DNA of 64,000 bases, from positions 1,550,001 through 1,614,000 of the forward strand of contig CAVZYX010000005.1 in NCBI GenBank assembly GCA_963779645.1, in the 5' to 3' direction. Below, one piece after another: positions 25,282-34,502 of the stretch (position 1 is its first letter; every line of letters starts with the position of its first letter). The notes beneath the pieces are model-generated. The model made no database searches and had not been told where the DNA came from. It saw nothing but the letters and a program-made list of their open reading frames with translations. The stretch is from CALMBW01 sp963779645 (GTDB lineage: Bacteria; Actinomycetota; CADDZG01; WHSQ01). Made by a program: the position numbers and the translations under genes.

Positions 25282-27441
25282 CTAGCGCTCGACCCCGTAA
25301 GCCTCTAAAGCAGCTAGGTAGTACATGGCACCGTGGAAGTTGTGAGGCTGACCCTCCATCGCGATGATCTGTGCGTCATCGGACCCGGGCGGGTAAAGCA
25401 TCCATGCGCTGCCGAGCAACCCCGTTCCCTCTGTGGTGGTGTTCCTCGCTATCCATACAAGTGCCTCTCGTAACCGAGCGATATCGAGGGCCGTGGACCA
25501 AACGTGAGCATTCCCGAGTAGAGCGCGTGCCTCCATGCCTCCGGCCGTGTCAACTCCGTTCATCGCAGCATCCATGTGTTCGAAATTGATTTCTGCTTGT
25601 GCCTGCGCGGCATCGGAGCTGGGCTCGAGCAACCCGACCGGCCAGAGAAGGGTGCCGCCTGTCTCGTAGTCGTTCGTGTAGCAAGTGCATTCCTCGTTGA
25701 AGAAATTGGCATCGATCGCAGCCTTCAACTCGTCTCGTCTTGCCTGCCATTTCTCCGCGTTCACGATGGAGTCCGGAGTATCTCGGTCGATGGCTGCTTC
25801 AACGGCAGCCCCCAAACCGAGCCAGGCGGCTTGCGCGCCGACAAGCGTCTGTGACGGGTTCGGGTTGTCTTCCTCGTTCGCCGTGCACTGAAGACCTGTT
25901 GCAAGGTCGCGGCAACCGGAAGGGGGAAGGTCGGTGAGGTAGTGAGCGGCACGTTGGATCGCTTCGTAGATCAGAGCTGTGTTGAGATAGTCGGAGTCTT
26001 CGAATAGCGCGTGCTCATACAGTGCCCAGATGCCGAATCCGGTTGCGTCGATCTCGTATGGGATCGTTCCGCCCACGACTCCGTCGCCGTAATAGTTCTG
26101 CGACCAGTTACTTGTCGGAGTTGTCTCGCCGCCAAGAGGTTTGCTGACGGTCGTTGCTTGCAGCGACGCGTACCGTTGATTGTGCTTCAGCACCATCTCG
26201 GGATGGCCGGCCACCTCGAGGGCTTGGTTGATGTACGCACCGTGTCTTACCCAATCGAGTGCCAGCGGTGGCTGTGTGCCTATCGACGTCGCTATCAAAC
26301 CGCTCGACGGATCTGTCGCTTGTCTGACAGAGATCAGCGCGCGCTTCGATAAGCGTGTCACAACTGCCGGAGCATCTTTTGGAAGGGCCGCACCTTGCAA
26401 CCAGTCGCTCCACCAGTCTCTTTTGGCCGTGCGAACCTGCTGAAGTGACCGACCGGCTGTCTTTCGAAAGGCTTTCAACGCGGCCTCTTGCGTGTCGGCT
26501 GCGGCCATCACCACGCGTGCCCTAGTCGATCGCTTGAACTTGAGCTTGCGTTCGATGAACAATGCGGCATCGGCTTGGCCGGAAGCTGATGGGGAACCCG
26601 ACAGGGTGCCATCGACGGCATCGTCGTAGGCACTTTGTCCTGCCGCCCCAGCTTCGTAGGTGTCGTCGCCGACCTCGTGACCGCCGCTGCGCTCGTCGAA
26701 GCCGAACGCGACCGCGACGCTGGAGTTCTCGCCGGTGGATTGGTCCGGGCCGCTCCGAGCGTGCACAACGGCGTGGTTCTTGCGAATGAAGGTTGCCCCG
26801 GAATCGTTGCTTTCCTCAGTGCACCAGTCTGCGACCGGCTGGTTCCTTAGTTTCGAGAAGACGGGGTTGAAGTTGGCGAACGCGAATATGCGTATCCGGT
26901 TCACCGCAGATGAGCGTGTGCGGCTGATGGTGATGTCACGTTGCATCGTGGCGGAATCCTCGGCAACAACATCGGCGACCTTCGCCTTGATCCCGTGCTT
27001 CGCATTCGTGAAGGTCGTGACCACTTCGTCGGTGTCGTCGTCTGTGAACCGTTGTTTCGAGTTCCATTCGCGTAGCCACGCGAACTCCCAGCCGGTGCCT
27101 TCGCTTCGAGGTTTCCAAGCGAGTCCGATGAACGATCCCTCGTTGGGCTGCGCTCCCATGAATGGTTCTGACCTGTCGGTCGTTCGGTACTTGATCTGGT
27201 CGTAGTAGGAGGGCGAGGGCCACTTGAAGGCGGTGATCGTTGCGTCCGGGTTGAAGGCGACCGTTAGTTCCTGATTGCCGGACACAGCAGAGATGTCGGT
27301 GGGGCCCGACGGCTCCTGGCCGGTGGGCTGGGTGCATCCTGCTGTCTGGGCGCGCGCAGGGCCGCGGCCCACCACCGCAGCCGGGCCGAGGATCAACAAC
27401 AGGATCACGGGCCCGACGAGGGCCCTTTGGAAGCGCATCAT
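25282..27441 (-). CDS. Secreted six-hairpin (GH15/glucoamylase-like) glycosidase
   Basis: From ATG 27441 the protein has 719 residues with a signal peptide (MMRFQRALVGPVILLLILG). The N-terminal 300 residues are a beta-rich domain and the C-terminal half is an (alpha/alpha)6 toroid with PPLALDWVRHGAYINQAL, WALYEHALFEDSDYL, ANEEDNPNPSQTLVG and QPHNFHGAMYYLAALEA, as in glucoamylase-like GH15 proteins. It probably releases sugars from an alpha-glucan outside the cell. The catalytic Glu pair cannot be assigned with certainty. A 9-codon N-terminal extension (start 27468) is possible. Confidence 0.75.
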   Translation of the reverse strand: MMRFQRALVGPVILLLILGPAAVVGRGPARAQTAGCTQPTGQEPSGPTDISAVSGNQELTVAFNPDATITAFKWPSPSYYDQIKYRTTDRSEPFMGAQPNEGSFIGLAWKPRSEGTGWEFAWLREWNSKQRFTDDDTDEVVTTFTNAKHGIKAKVADVVAEDSATMQRDITISRTRSSAVNRIRIFAFANFNPVFSKLRNQPVADWCTEESNDSGATFIRKNHAVVHARSGPDQSTGENSSVAVAFGFDERSGGHEVGDDTYEAGAAGQSAYDDAVDGTLSGSPSASGQADAALFIERKLKFKRSTRARVVMAAADTQEAALKAFRKTAGRSLQQVRTAKRDWWSDWLQGAALPKDAPAVVTRLSKRALISVRQATDPSSGLIATSIGTQPPLALDWVRHGAYINQALEVAGHPEMVLKHNQRYASLQATTVSKPLGGETTPTSNWSQNYYGDGVVGGTIPYEIDATGFGIWALYEHALFEDSDYLNTALIYEAIQRAAHYLTDLPPSGCRDLATGLQCTANEEDNPNPSQTLVGAQAAWLGLGAAVEAAIDRDTPDSIVNAEKWQARRDELKAAIDANFFNEECTCYTNDYETGGTLLWPVGLLEPSSDAAQAQAEINFEHMDAAMNGVDTAGGMEARALLGNAHVWSTALDIARLREALVWIARNTTTEGTGLLGSAWMLYPPGSDDAQIIAMEGQPHNFHGAMYYLAALEAYGVER

Positions 27442-27582
27442 GGCCAGGATAATCCTCAGAATCGTCACACCCCTCGCCTAGGGTCGAGCGATGGATGCGA
27501 GCGCTATCGCCTTGCCTTTACTAACGATGGCACCGGCTGCGGGTTCCGGCCGGCTAGGAGATATCCGAGAGGGAGGCCCATC

Positions 27583-28050
27583 GTGCAGACGCTGATCGTT
27601 ACAGCCCTGGTGGTGGCCGTCATCGTTATCGTGCTCCAGGCGGTCAACCACGCGGTCTACCGCGCCACTTACCGGTACTCGCAAGATGACATCGACGACC
27701 ACCGGAGGTCGGCGATCCAAGGAAGTCGCTTGACCAAGGGCGGTCAGGTCGCCGACCAGCTAGCCCCCCTTCTCCCGGATTTCTACGAACGCTTCGATCC
27801 GAAGGACGCGCGCTTCATCGGCGGCGGGCCGATCGATTTCGTGATCTTCGATGGGATGGACACCGGTGAGGTTCGCCGCGTGGTCTTCCTAGAGATCAAG
27901 ACCGGGTCCAACCGCCTCAATGCCAGGCAGCGTCAGGTCCGCAGGGTCGTGGACGAAGGCGAGGTCTTCTTCGAGACCCTCCACTTGCCGCGTTTCGGCT
28001 CCGAACTCACCGACGAAGACCTCTTCGAAGACAACAGATCTAGACCCTAA
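27583..28050 (+). CDS. Membrane-anchored predicted endonuclease (Holliday-junction-resolvase-related)
   Basis: Started at GTG 27583 after GGGAGG, the protein has 155 residues: one N-terminal membrane helix (VQTLIVTALVVAVIVIVLQ) and a restriction-endonuclease-like domain with GGGPIDFVIFDGM and VVFLEIKTGSNRLNARQ. The D...ExK pattern (Asp in PIDFV, EIK) is the usual metal-binding set of the fold. The family is annotated as Holliday junction resolvase-related; the reaction is not proven. Its last 11 bp overlap the convergent small gene at 28040. Confidence 0.78.
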   Translation: MQTLIVTALVVAVIVIVLQAVNHAVYRATYRYSQDDIDDHRRSAIQGSRLTKGGQVADQLAPLLPDFYERFDPKDARFIGGGPIDFVIFDGMDTGEVRRVVFLEIKTGSNRLNARQRQVRRVVDEGEVFFETLHLPRFGSELTDEDLFEDNRSRP

Positions 28051-28216
28051 GACGCGTTACGTAGTCGTCGGCGACCTCGACCAGATCGGCAACTACATCC
28101 GAGGCGCGTTCGAAGCCGTCGCTGGCCAAACGATCCCGTAGTCCTGCAAGGGTTCCCGCGAGTAGAACGACAACGAGGTCGCCAAGATCCGGTGGTGCCA
28201 TCTCTACGCGGCTCAT
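28040..28216 (-). CDS. Small hypothetical protein, 58 residues
   Basis: The frame from ATG 28216 reads MSRVEMAPPDLGDLVVVLL and then a helix-rich acidic part ending DDYVTRLRV. Its ATG shares one base with the stop of the zinc-ribbon gene upstream (TGATG), typical of coupled genes. I recognise no family. The amphipathic pattern and start/stop coupling support coding, but short length keeps confidence moderate. Confidence 0.5.
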   Translation of the reverse strand: MSRVEMAPPDLGDLVVVLLAGTLAGLRDRLASDGFERASDVVADLVEVADDYVTRLRV

Positions 28217-28362
28217 CAGCTCTCACCTCGCATGACCTCGGGGTGGTACTTCCAGTAGTGCTTCCGGACGGCGGCGCCCACGGACCAATCCTTCGGCCTG
28301 TAGATGCGCTTGCCGCAGGTCTTGCATTCCGGCGACTTGCTCTTCTGTTTCTTGCGGGCCAT
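28216..28362 (-). CDS. Small zinc-finger-like protein, 48 residues
   Basis: From ATG 28362, preceded by GGGAGG, the product reads MARKKQKSKSPECKTCGKR and continues to KHYWKYHPEVMRGES. It contains CKTC plus a later H-x4-H pair (KHYWKYHPE), a C2H2-type zinc site, and a very basic N-terminus, so it probably binds nucleic acid. The next gene (28040-28216) is coupled by a 1-bp overlap. A longer frame exists upstream but lacks a ribosome site. Confidence 0.6.
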   Translation of the reverse strand: MARKKQKSKSPECKTCGKRIYRPKDWSVGAAVRKHYWKYHPEVMRGES

Positions 28363-28432
28363 GGAAACCTCCCACGCACCCGGAGTTCTGCGGTCGAGTT
28401 CGAGGCTAGCGACGGGGTGCGACACTGAGTCG

Positions 28433-29510
28433 ATGCAGGCTTTGGCGATCGAAGATCAGAAGGGCGTCGAGAGCGCTCGGATCATGGAGGTTCCCGACCC
28501 GACTCCGGGTCGAGGCGAGGTAGTAGTGCGATTGCGGGCCGCGGCCCTCAACCACCTCGACCTCTGGACGGCGGGAGGTTCTCTCCCCTTCGAGATCAAC
28601 TTCCCGTTCGTGTTGGGTGCCGACGGTGCCGGCGAGATCCTTGAGGTCGGCGAAGGGGTCACAGGGCTTCGACCGGGGACCAAGGTGATCATCAACCCCG
28701 CACTTTCTTGTGGGGAGTGCGAGCGCTGCAGGAGCGGCGAACAGTCGGAGTGTGCGAACTTCGAGATGCTCGGCGAGCATCGCAACGGAACCGTCGCGGA
28801 GAAGATCAGCGTTCCTGCCGCCAATGTGTTCCCGTTCCCCGACCATCTCTCATTCACCGATGCGGCTGCGCTGGGTGTGACATTCATCACCGCTTACAGG
28901 ATGTTGTTCACGAAGGGCCGTATGCAACCAGGCGAATGGGTGCTCATCACTGGTATCGGCGGTGGGCTCGCGCTTTCGCTACTTGCAGCTGGCGCTTCCG
29001 GTCGCGGGACGTGTCTACGTGACGTCGTCATCCGACGACAAACTCAAGCGTGCCGTCGAGATGGGCGCGGATGGGGGAGTCAACTACAAAGCCGAGGATG
29101 TGGGCAAAGCGATAAGGAAGGTCACCTCCAAGCGCGGAGTGGACCTCGTTGTCGATTCGGCCGGCGGACCGACCGTCGATGCCTCGATGCGCGCTCTGCG
29201 GAAGGGCGGTCGCGTCGTTATTTCTGGAGCTACTGCGGGGGCCGAGGCAACGTTCAACGTTCGGAGATTGTTCTGGGACCAGCTCGAGTTGATCGGTTCG
29301 ACCATGGGGTCGGTGTCGGATGTCTCGAACATGCTGCGGATGGTCACGGGACTCGAGTTGCGCCCGACGATCGATCGGATCTTCTCTTTCTCGGATGCCC
29401 CCGAGGCCCTCAAGCACCTCGCTGCCGGGGATCAGTTCGGAAAGATCGTCATCTCAATCGACTTAGCGAACCGCGTTGCGTACGGCTTCGGCCACCGCTT
29501 CGGTCGCTAG
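28433..29510 (+). CDS. Zinc-binding MDR-family alcohol dehydrogenase, frameshifted
   Basis: From ATG 28433 (MQALAIEDQKGVESARI) the protein has the MDR GroES-like domain: NHLDLWTAGG, FVLGADGAGEILEVGEGV, and the structural-zinc loop CGECERCRSGEQSEC. Near 28983 the frame breaks in the middle of the Rossmann motif: GIGGGLALSLL continues in the next frame as LQLALPVAGRVYVTSSSDDK. One extra base explains it; the repaired protein has about 358 residues, normal for NAD(P)-dependent dehydrogenases or quinone reductases. Its 3' end overlaps the convergent P1 peptidase gene by 48 bp. Confidence 0.82.
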
Positions 29511-30347
29511 GAAACCCAGTACATCGAGGTCGGCTGTCGACTGGTCGTTGCGTGGGGGAGCGGCTATCGCGAAGACGGCGTCGCCGTCGTAACGCGTGTG
29601 TGCCGGACGGACCGACGTCGTGATCCCGTCCGATCCGCGTGTGGCTAGGAAGCGAACATCCCGCTTGTCCAGTTTCGCTTCGACCGCCACCACTGCGAGC
29701 ACAGTGTTGGTGGTTAGGTCGTCTGGTCGCCCAGGCGGGAGGTACTGAGGGTTGGGATTGCTGGTTCCCACGATCACCGAACCGTCGCGATCGAGTATGT
29801 CTCCGACGGCATTGACGACCGCCAGTGCCGAGACCGTCAAGCCGTCTTGTGTTGCGCTTGCTATACCGATGCCGCCCGGTGCCATGAATTCGCGCCCGGC
29901 CCACTTGCCTACGGTGCAACCAGTGCCTGCTCCAACGCGGCCGGTGGCGATGCCAGCCTCGGTGGCCGCGTCACATGCGAGTCGTCCTTGCGCGGGTCCA
30001 GGGCGAACGTTCGGATCACCGACGCCGATATCGAGGACGACCGTGGTTGGAACTATCGGGATCGTTATCGGCCCAACCTTGTAGCCGACGCCGCGCTCGG
30101 CGAGCCACTCCATCACACCGTCTGCCGCACCCAGCCCCCACGCGCTTCCTCCCGTGAACAGCAATCCGTGGATCTCGGTGAGCCTCTTGTCGGTGTGAAG
30201 TGATTCGATCTCCCGCGACCCGGGCGACGATCCCGGGATGTCACACGACGAGACATTGCCGGGTGGTGGCAGGATCACCGTGCATCCAGTTAGGGCGTCG
30301 GAGTTCGTGAAGTGGCCGACCTTGAAACCGGGGGCGAGGGCTGTCAT
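29463..30347 (-). CDS. P1 family peptidase (DmpA/NylC-like Ntn hydrolase)
   Basis: The 294-residue protein matches the P1 family: FKVGHFTNSDALTGCTVIL at the start, HGLLFTGGSAWGLGAADGV, VGAGTGCTVGKW, and TTNTVLAVVAVEAKLDK. In the family, self-cleavage occurs before a Ser or Thr in this last block, giving two chains with a new N-terminal nucleophile; here Asn-Thr (as in NylC) fits. It likely hydrolyses small peptides or amides. It follows the sulfite-oxidase-like gene with no gap (TAG then ATG). Confidence 0.88.
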   Translation of the reverse strand: MTALAPGFKVGHFTNSDALTGCTVILPPPGNVSSCDIPGSSPGSREIESLHTDKRLTEIHGLLFTGGSAWGLGAADGVMEWLAERGVGYKVGPITIPIVPTTVVLDIGVGDPNVRPGPAQGRLACDAATEAGIATGRVGAGTGCTVGKWAGREFMAPGGIGIASATQDGLTVSALAVVNAVGDILDRDGSVIVGTSNPNPQYLPPGRPDDLTTNTVLAVVAVEAKLDKRDVRFLATRGSDGITTSVRPAHTRYDGDAVFAIAAPPRNDQSTADLDVLGFLATEAVAEAVRNAVR

Positions 30348-31202
30348 CTATTCCTGGTAGCTGTAACGCTGCTCGAGCCACGGATCCGCGGTGTTGTGAT
30401 ACCCGCGGAGCTCCCAGAAACCCCTTCGGTCACGATCGAGCATCTCGAACCCCGTCACCCATTTCACGCTTTTCCACGCGTAGAGCTTCGGGATCACCAG
30501 ACGTAAAGGAAAGCCGTGCTTCGGTTCCAGATCAGCTCCGTTGTGTCCCCAGGCGACCATGGCGTCATCTTCCAGGAGCACGTCGATAGGCAGGTTCGCC
30601 GTGTAGCCGTACTCGGCACCGACGCTTACGAATCGTGCCTTGTCGGTCGGCCGTGCAAGTTCGAGAAGGGTCGCCGTCTTGATGCCTTCCCACACGTTGT
30701 CGAGCTTGCTCCAGCCCGTGACGCAATGGAAATCCGATCGCATCTGGACCGGTCCGAGATCTTTGAGCTCTTGATAGGTGAGCTCGATCGTGGCTTCGAC
30801 CTCGCCCGTGATCGACAATCGCCATTTGGTTTCGTCGAAACGCGGTATTGGCCCGCTGTGAAGAACCGGCCAGCGAGGAGTCAATCGCTGGCCGGGCGGA
30901 ACGCGATCTTGTGCATGTTCCGGCAGAGCTGACCCTTGTATCCCACGGTAATCCGTTGTTACAGCATCGCTCGGGGCAGCTGATTCTTCCGGTAGCGTCA
31001 CGAGTCGTTTCAGATCGTCGAGGCGGAGATCGATCAAGCCGAGAGTCTCGGTGTCGCCCTCCTGCACCGCGAGCAGGCGCGCTTTCTCGTAGCGCCTTCG
31101 AGCTCTCTCGACCGCTCGCTGTCGATTCTCGGGCCACGCGTATTTCACATAGTTGTCTGCCGTTTCCAGCAGCTTGAAAAGCTTCACGCGGGGTTCGACC
31201 AC
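30348..31202 (-). CDS. Sulfite-oxidase-like molybdopterin oxidoreductase
   Basis: The C-terminal 190 residues form a sulfite-oxidase/YedY-type molybdopterin domain: RWPVLHSGPIPRFD, FHCVTGWSKLDNVWEG with the Mo-ligand Cys, EYGYTANLPIDVLL, HGFPLRLVIPKLYAWKS and KWVTGFEM. The N-terminal ~95 residues are charged and helical and not recognised. There is no signal peptide, so it may be cytoplasmic. GTG start at 31202. Cofactor genes mogA, moaE and moaA lie at 48-53 kb. Likely co-transcribed with the P1 peptidase gene. Confidence 0.88.
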   Translation of the reverse strand: MVEPRVKLFKLLETADNYVKYAWPENRQRAVERARRRYEKARLLAVQEGDTETLGLIDLRLDDLKRLVTLPEESAAPSDAVTTDYRGIQGSALPEHAQDRVPPGQRLTPRWPVLHSGPIPRFDETKWRLSITGEVEATIELTYQELKDLGPVQMRSDFHCVTGWSKLDNVWEGIKTATLLELARPTDKARFVSVGAEYGYTANLPIDVLLEDDAMVAWGHNGADLEPKHGFPLRLVIPKLYAWKSVKWVTGFEMLDRDRRGFWELRGYHNTADPWLEQRYSYQE

Positions 31203-31227
31203 GTGACAAGTTTAGGATGCTCGCCCT

Positions 31228-32592
31228 ATGGAGTGTCCTCACTGCGGAACCGCCATCCGAGAGCAGAGACCTTCTTTCTGTCCCCACTGCGGGAAGTCAC
31301 TGGTTTCGCCTATCGGCGGTGAAGCGACGACCGAGTTGGACAACCCGGACGTGGTCGAGCGCACGCTCGTAGATGAGCCGCCGCTTAGTGAACTCGCAAG
31401 CTCCGTGCCACGCGCCCTCCGTCGTCACGGCTGGATCGACCTCATAGCCGGAGCTTTCCTATCTCTCCTGGTCATGGTTGCCTGCGGCTCTTTGCTGGTA
31501 GCTGCCGCGAAGCTTCAGTACTCGTTCCTGGGAGAAGACGCTTCGACCCCGTCGATCTTCGCGGGGATCGTGATGGTCGGCGTCGGGGTTCTTGGCGTTC
31601 CGATCGAGATTGGGGATCTTTCGGTCTCCGCGTTGCCCCTCGGGGCACTCGGTCTGGTCGGCTGGGCGCTCGTGTGGAGCGCTCCGCGAACGGTGCGCAC
31701 GGGGCCTGCCTCAACGCTGCGAGCTGCCGCCCTCGATGGAGCCAAGATCGCGATCCCCTTCGCCCTGTTGTGCTGGGTGTGCGCTCTGGTTTTCCGGATC
31801 GGAGGGGACACACCGATAAGGGCCGACGCAACGAGTGCGTTCTTCCTCGGTCTCCTGTGGGGATCGATCTTCGGGATGCTGGGTGGGCTTCAGGCTCTGA
31901 AACCTCTGCGGCAGCACGTTCGAGACGCTATGGCCGCTCTGAAGGCTCGGGTCCGAGTTGCGTTCGAGGTCATCGCCGCTGCGGGGACGATGCTCGCCTC
32001 CGTTTGGGTGCTGGGGATGCTGGCAGGTCTCGCCTGGATCATCGCCGGACTCCTTGAAGGACGGCCGACGGGAGACCTGGAGGCGGGGGAGGCCGGCGCC
32101 TCGTTGATCTATCTCGTCGCCTTCGGACCCAACGTGGTCACAGCCATCCTGACCGTCGCGCATGGTGCTCCGGTCGACGTTGGAGCTCAGGTCACGTCCG
32201 GCGGAAAGGCGATCGGCACACTTGACGAGATCTCGCTATTCGATTGGGGGTCGTCGGGACCTCCGTGGTACGCCTTCCTATTGATCGCCATACCGGTGGT
32301 CGCCTGTTTGGTCGGAGGCTTCTCGGCACGACGAAACACCAAGGATCGCGGGCGAATCGTGCACATCCTTGTTGGGGCGGCTGTTCTGTATGCCGTCTGT
32401 CTTTTCGAACTGGCAGCTCTTTCCGAAACGCGATTGGGGGCCGGGCTCGTACGGGCGAGAGGATTCGGAAAGGTCGCACCCGATCCTTGGACGCTCCTAT
32501 TACTCGCGTTCGCATGGGCTCTGGTAGCCGGTTTCATCGGATGGATGGTCCGGGATGTACGGCACAAGGTCCCAGACATCTCATCGACATGA
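31228..32592 (+). CDS. Zinc-ribbon integral membrane protein, unknown function
   Basis: The 454-residue protein opens with a double zinc ribbon (MECPHCG and SFCPHCGKSL) and then has about eight hydrophobic segments, for example IDLIAGAFLSLLVMVACGSLL and PWTLLLLAFAWALVAGFIGW. The ribbon faces the cytoplasm if the usual charge rule holds. No transporter family is apparent. The downstream MBL hydrolase gene overlaps by 4 bp, so both are expressed together. It diverges from the sulfite-oxidase-like gene with 25 bp between. Confidence 0.7.
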   Translation: MECPHCGTAIREQRPSFCPHCGKSLVSPIGGEATTELDNPDVVERTLVDEPPLSELASSVPRALRRHGWIDLIAGAFLSLLVMVACGSLLVAAAKLQYSFLGEDASTPSIFAGIVMVGVGVLGVPIEIGDLSVSALPLGALGLVGWALVWSAPRTVRTGPASTLRAAALDGAKIAIPFALLCWVCALVFRIGGDTPIRADATSAFFLGLLWGSIFGMLGGLQALKPLRQHVRDAMAALKARVRVAFEVIAAAGTMLASVWVLGMLAGLAWIIAGLLEGRPTGDLEAGEAGASLIYLVAFGPNVVTAILTVAHGAPVDVGAQVTSGGKAIGTLDEISLFDWGSSGPPWYAFLLIAIPVVACLVGGFSARRNTKDRGRIVHILVGAAVLYAVCLFELAALSETRLGAGLVRARGFGKVAPDPWTLLLLAFAWALVAGFIGWMVRDVRHKVPDISST

Positions 32593-33245
32593 AACTCTTC
32601 GCCCACCGACAGGTCGGGCCACTCGCGTGCAACTGCTACATCGTCGGCGACGAGGCATCGTTCGAAGCGATCGTCATCGATCCGGGCGGCGATGCGGAGG
32701 ATCTTCTGGGGATCATCCAGGCAGAAGGGTTAACGATCACGGCCATCGTGGCGACCCACGCGCACTTCGATCATGTACTGGCGGCCGAGGCGCTGCGCGA
32801 GGCAACGGGTGCACCCTTCTACCTGCATCAAGGCGACGAACCCGTGCTGTCTTGGTTGCAAGAATCGGGTCGGATGTTCCTCGGAGTTGAGCTTCCACCG
32901 CCTCCGGACATCGACACGAAACCCAAAGAGGGAGACAGCCTGGTCGCGGGCGCGGTCAGCTTGGAGATCCTTCACACGCCCGGGCACTCCCCGGGCTCGA
33001 TCTCTCTGGTTGGAACCGGCGCCGTGTTTGCCGGCGACACGCTCTTCGCAGGTTCGATCGGACGCTCGGACTTACCGGGCGGCGATGGGCAGCTACTCCT
33101 GGATGCGATCAGAAGCAAGCTGTTCGGGCTGGACGAAGAGACGATCGTCTACCCAGGGCACGGGCCGACGACGACGATAGGCGCGGAGAAAGAGTCGAAC
33201 CCCTTCGTAGGAACACGCAGCCGGCTTTGGTTGCCGGGCGAATAG
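32589..33245 (+). CDS. MBL-fold hydrolase (glyoxalase II-like)
   Basis: The 218-residue protein (ATG 32589, overlapping the previous stop) has the metallo-beta-lactamase motifs: ATHAHFDHVLAA, HTPGHSPGSI, VFAGDTLFAGSIGRSDLPGG and VYPGHGPTT. The pattern THAHFDH plus a later Asp and two His matches the YcbL/GloB-like hydroxyacylglutathione hydrolase group, which hydrolyses thioesters in the cytoplasm. The true substrate is not certain in an organism that may use mycothiol rather than glutathione. Confidence 0.88.
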   Translation: MKLFAHRQVGPLACNCYIVGDEASFEAIVIDPGGDAEDLLGIIQAEGLTITAIVATHAHFDHVLAAEALREATGAPFYLHQGDEPVLSWLQESGRMFLGVELPPPPDIDTKPKEGDSLVAGAVSLEILHTPGHSPGSISLVGTGAVFAGDTLFAGSIGRSDLPGGDGQLLLDAIRSKLFGLDEETIVYPGHGPTTTIGAEKESNPFVGTRSRLWLPGE

Positions 33246-33249
33246 CTGC

Positions 33250-33489
33250 CTAGATGTGAGGGTGTACCGAGGGGAGCGGAACTCCCGGGTACCGGTCGAC
33301 CTCGCGTTCGAAAGTGATCTTGTAGTGGTCTTCGCGGCCGGCCATCTTGCGGTCCACTTCCCGGAACCCCAGCTTCTGCAAGCGCCTCACCTCGCCGGCG
33401 TAGGACTTGCGGAGCTTCCCATCAGGGCTGGTCGTGTAGACGTCTAGATGGATCTTCTGCGTGACCTTCTTCTGTTTTCCTTCAGCCAT
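33250..33489 (-). CDS. Hypothetical protein, 79 residues
   Basis: The small basic protein (MAEGKQKKVTQKIHLD) has a beta-alpha-beta-like pattern: KIHLDVYTTSPDGKLRKSY, VRRLQKLGFREVDRKM, DHYKITFEREV. I do not recognise a family. It is followed by the convergent MBL gene and preceded by the CDF gene 20 bp upstream on the same strand, so it may be the last gene of the corA/CDF operon. Confidence 0.6.
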   Translation of the reverse strand: MAEGKQKKVTQKIHLDVYTTSPDGKLRKSYAGEVRRLQKLGFREVDRKMAGREDHYKITFEREVDRYPGVPLPSVHPHI

Positions 33490-33509
33490 GAGGTAGAGAG
33501 TAACAGCGC

Positions 33510-34502
33510 TCAGCTGCTGGCCTCGGCAGCGTCGGTATCGGGCGAATCCGGCAGGTGCTCAAGAGACTCAACGGGAGAGACGACGAGATCGTGGACTCTC
33601 CAGTCGAGGCGCTCGGCTACCCCGATCAGCTCGCTGGTCCTCTCGTTCAGCCGTTGATGATCTTTGAACACAACGAAGGCTTCCCCGAAGAACACGTGCC
33701 CCTCTTCCCGCATCCGAACTCGGACTGCCCCCACGTAGTCCAGCTTCGAAAGCTCGGTCTCGAGTCGTGCTGGCAGGGGATCGAGCTGGGAGCGATCGAC
33801 GAGGGTAGGGACGCTATCCATGAGGTCGGAGACCGCGGCCCCCATGTTCTTCTTGCCGTCATGAAGGATGTCTGCAGATATCACCATCGCTGCAACGGCA
33901 TCCGCCCACCAGAGACCCAGGCCGATGCCGAGTATCCCGGTTATCGCGGCGAGAGCGGTCAGCCAGTCAGCCTTGTTCATCGCAGAATCCGCATAGAGAA
34001 CCTTGTCATGGAGTTGTCGTGCGAGTTTGACCTTCGCCCTGCCGATGAAGACGATCGGGATCGCCGACCACAACAAGGCCGGGATCATGAACCAGCCGAG
34101 CCACGTTGGAGCGATACCAAGAGGCTGAACCAACCCGATCGATGGATGCTCGAAAGAGATCAGCTTAGTAACCGAGTCGTACATCAGGAACGCGCCCATC
34201 CCGAAGAGTGCGACCGACGACACGAGGAATCCGATCGAAACGGCGCGGTGGTACCCGTAGGGGAATCGTTTGTTCGGGTGACGGTTGCGAACTCGGTTGG
34301 CGATCAAGAAGGCGATCGACGGAGTAAGGCTCAATAGATCCTCGAACCACGCCGTCTTCATTGCTTGTGAAGAACCGAGGGTGAGATAGATGAAGAAGAT
34401 CGCTGAGATCAGATAGGCGATCGTCCAACGCTCCAGACGGATCGCTTTCTTTAGGATCGCGTCCTTTTCTGATGGCATCTCGAAGGGTCGAGTAACGCTC
34501 AT
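33510..34502 (-). CDS. Cation diffusion facilitator (CDF) family transporter
   Basis: From ATG 34502 the product has 330 residues, with about six membrane segments (YLISAIFFIYLTLG, AVSIGFLVSSVALFGMGAFL, WFMIPALLWSAIPIVFIG and others) and the CDF block VLYADSAMNKADWLTALAA. FEDLLSLTPSIAFL is in the position of the first metal-site helix. The C-terminal 110 residues form the cytoplasmic metal-binding dimer domain. It exports divalent metals such as Zn, Mn or Fe in exchange for protons. Its ATG overlaps the stop of the solute-binding gene by 4 bp. Confidence 0.88.
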   Translation of the reverse strand: MSVTRPFEMPSEKDAILKKAIRLERWTIAYLISAIFFIYLTLGSSQAMKTAWFEDLLSLTPSIAFLIANRVRNRHPNKRFPYGYHRAVSIGFLVSSVALFGMGAFLMYDSVTKLISFEHPSIGLVQPLGIAPTWLGWFMIPALLWSAIPIVFIGRAKVKLARQLHDKVLYADSAMNKADWLTALAAITGILGIGLGLWWADAVAAMVISADILHDGKKNMGAAVSDLMDSVPTLVDRSQLDPLPARLETELSKLDYVGAVRVRMREEGHVFFGEAFVVFKDHQRLNERTSELIGVAERLDWRVHDLVVSPVESLEHLPDSPDTDAAEASS

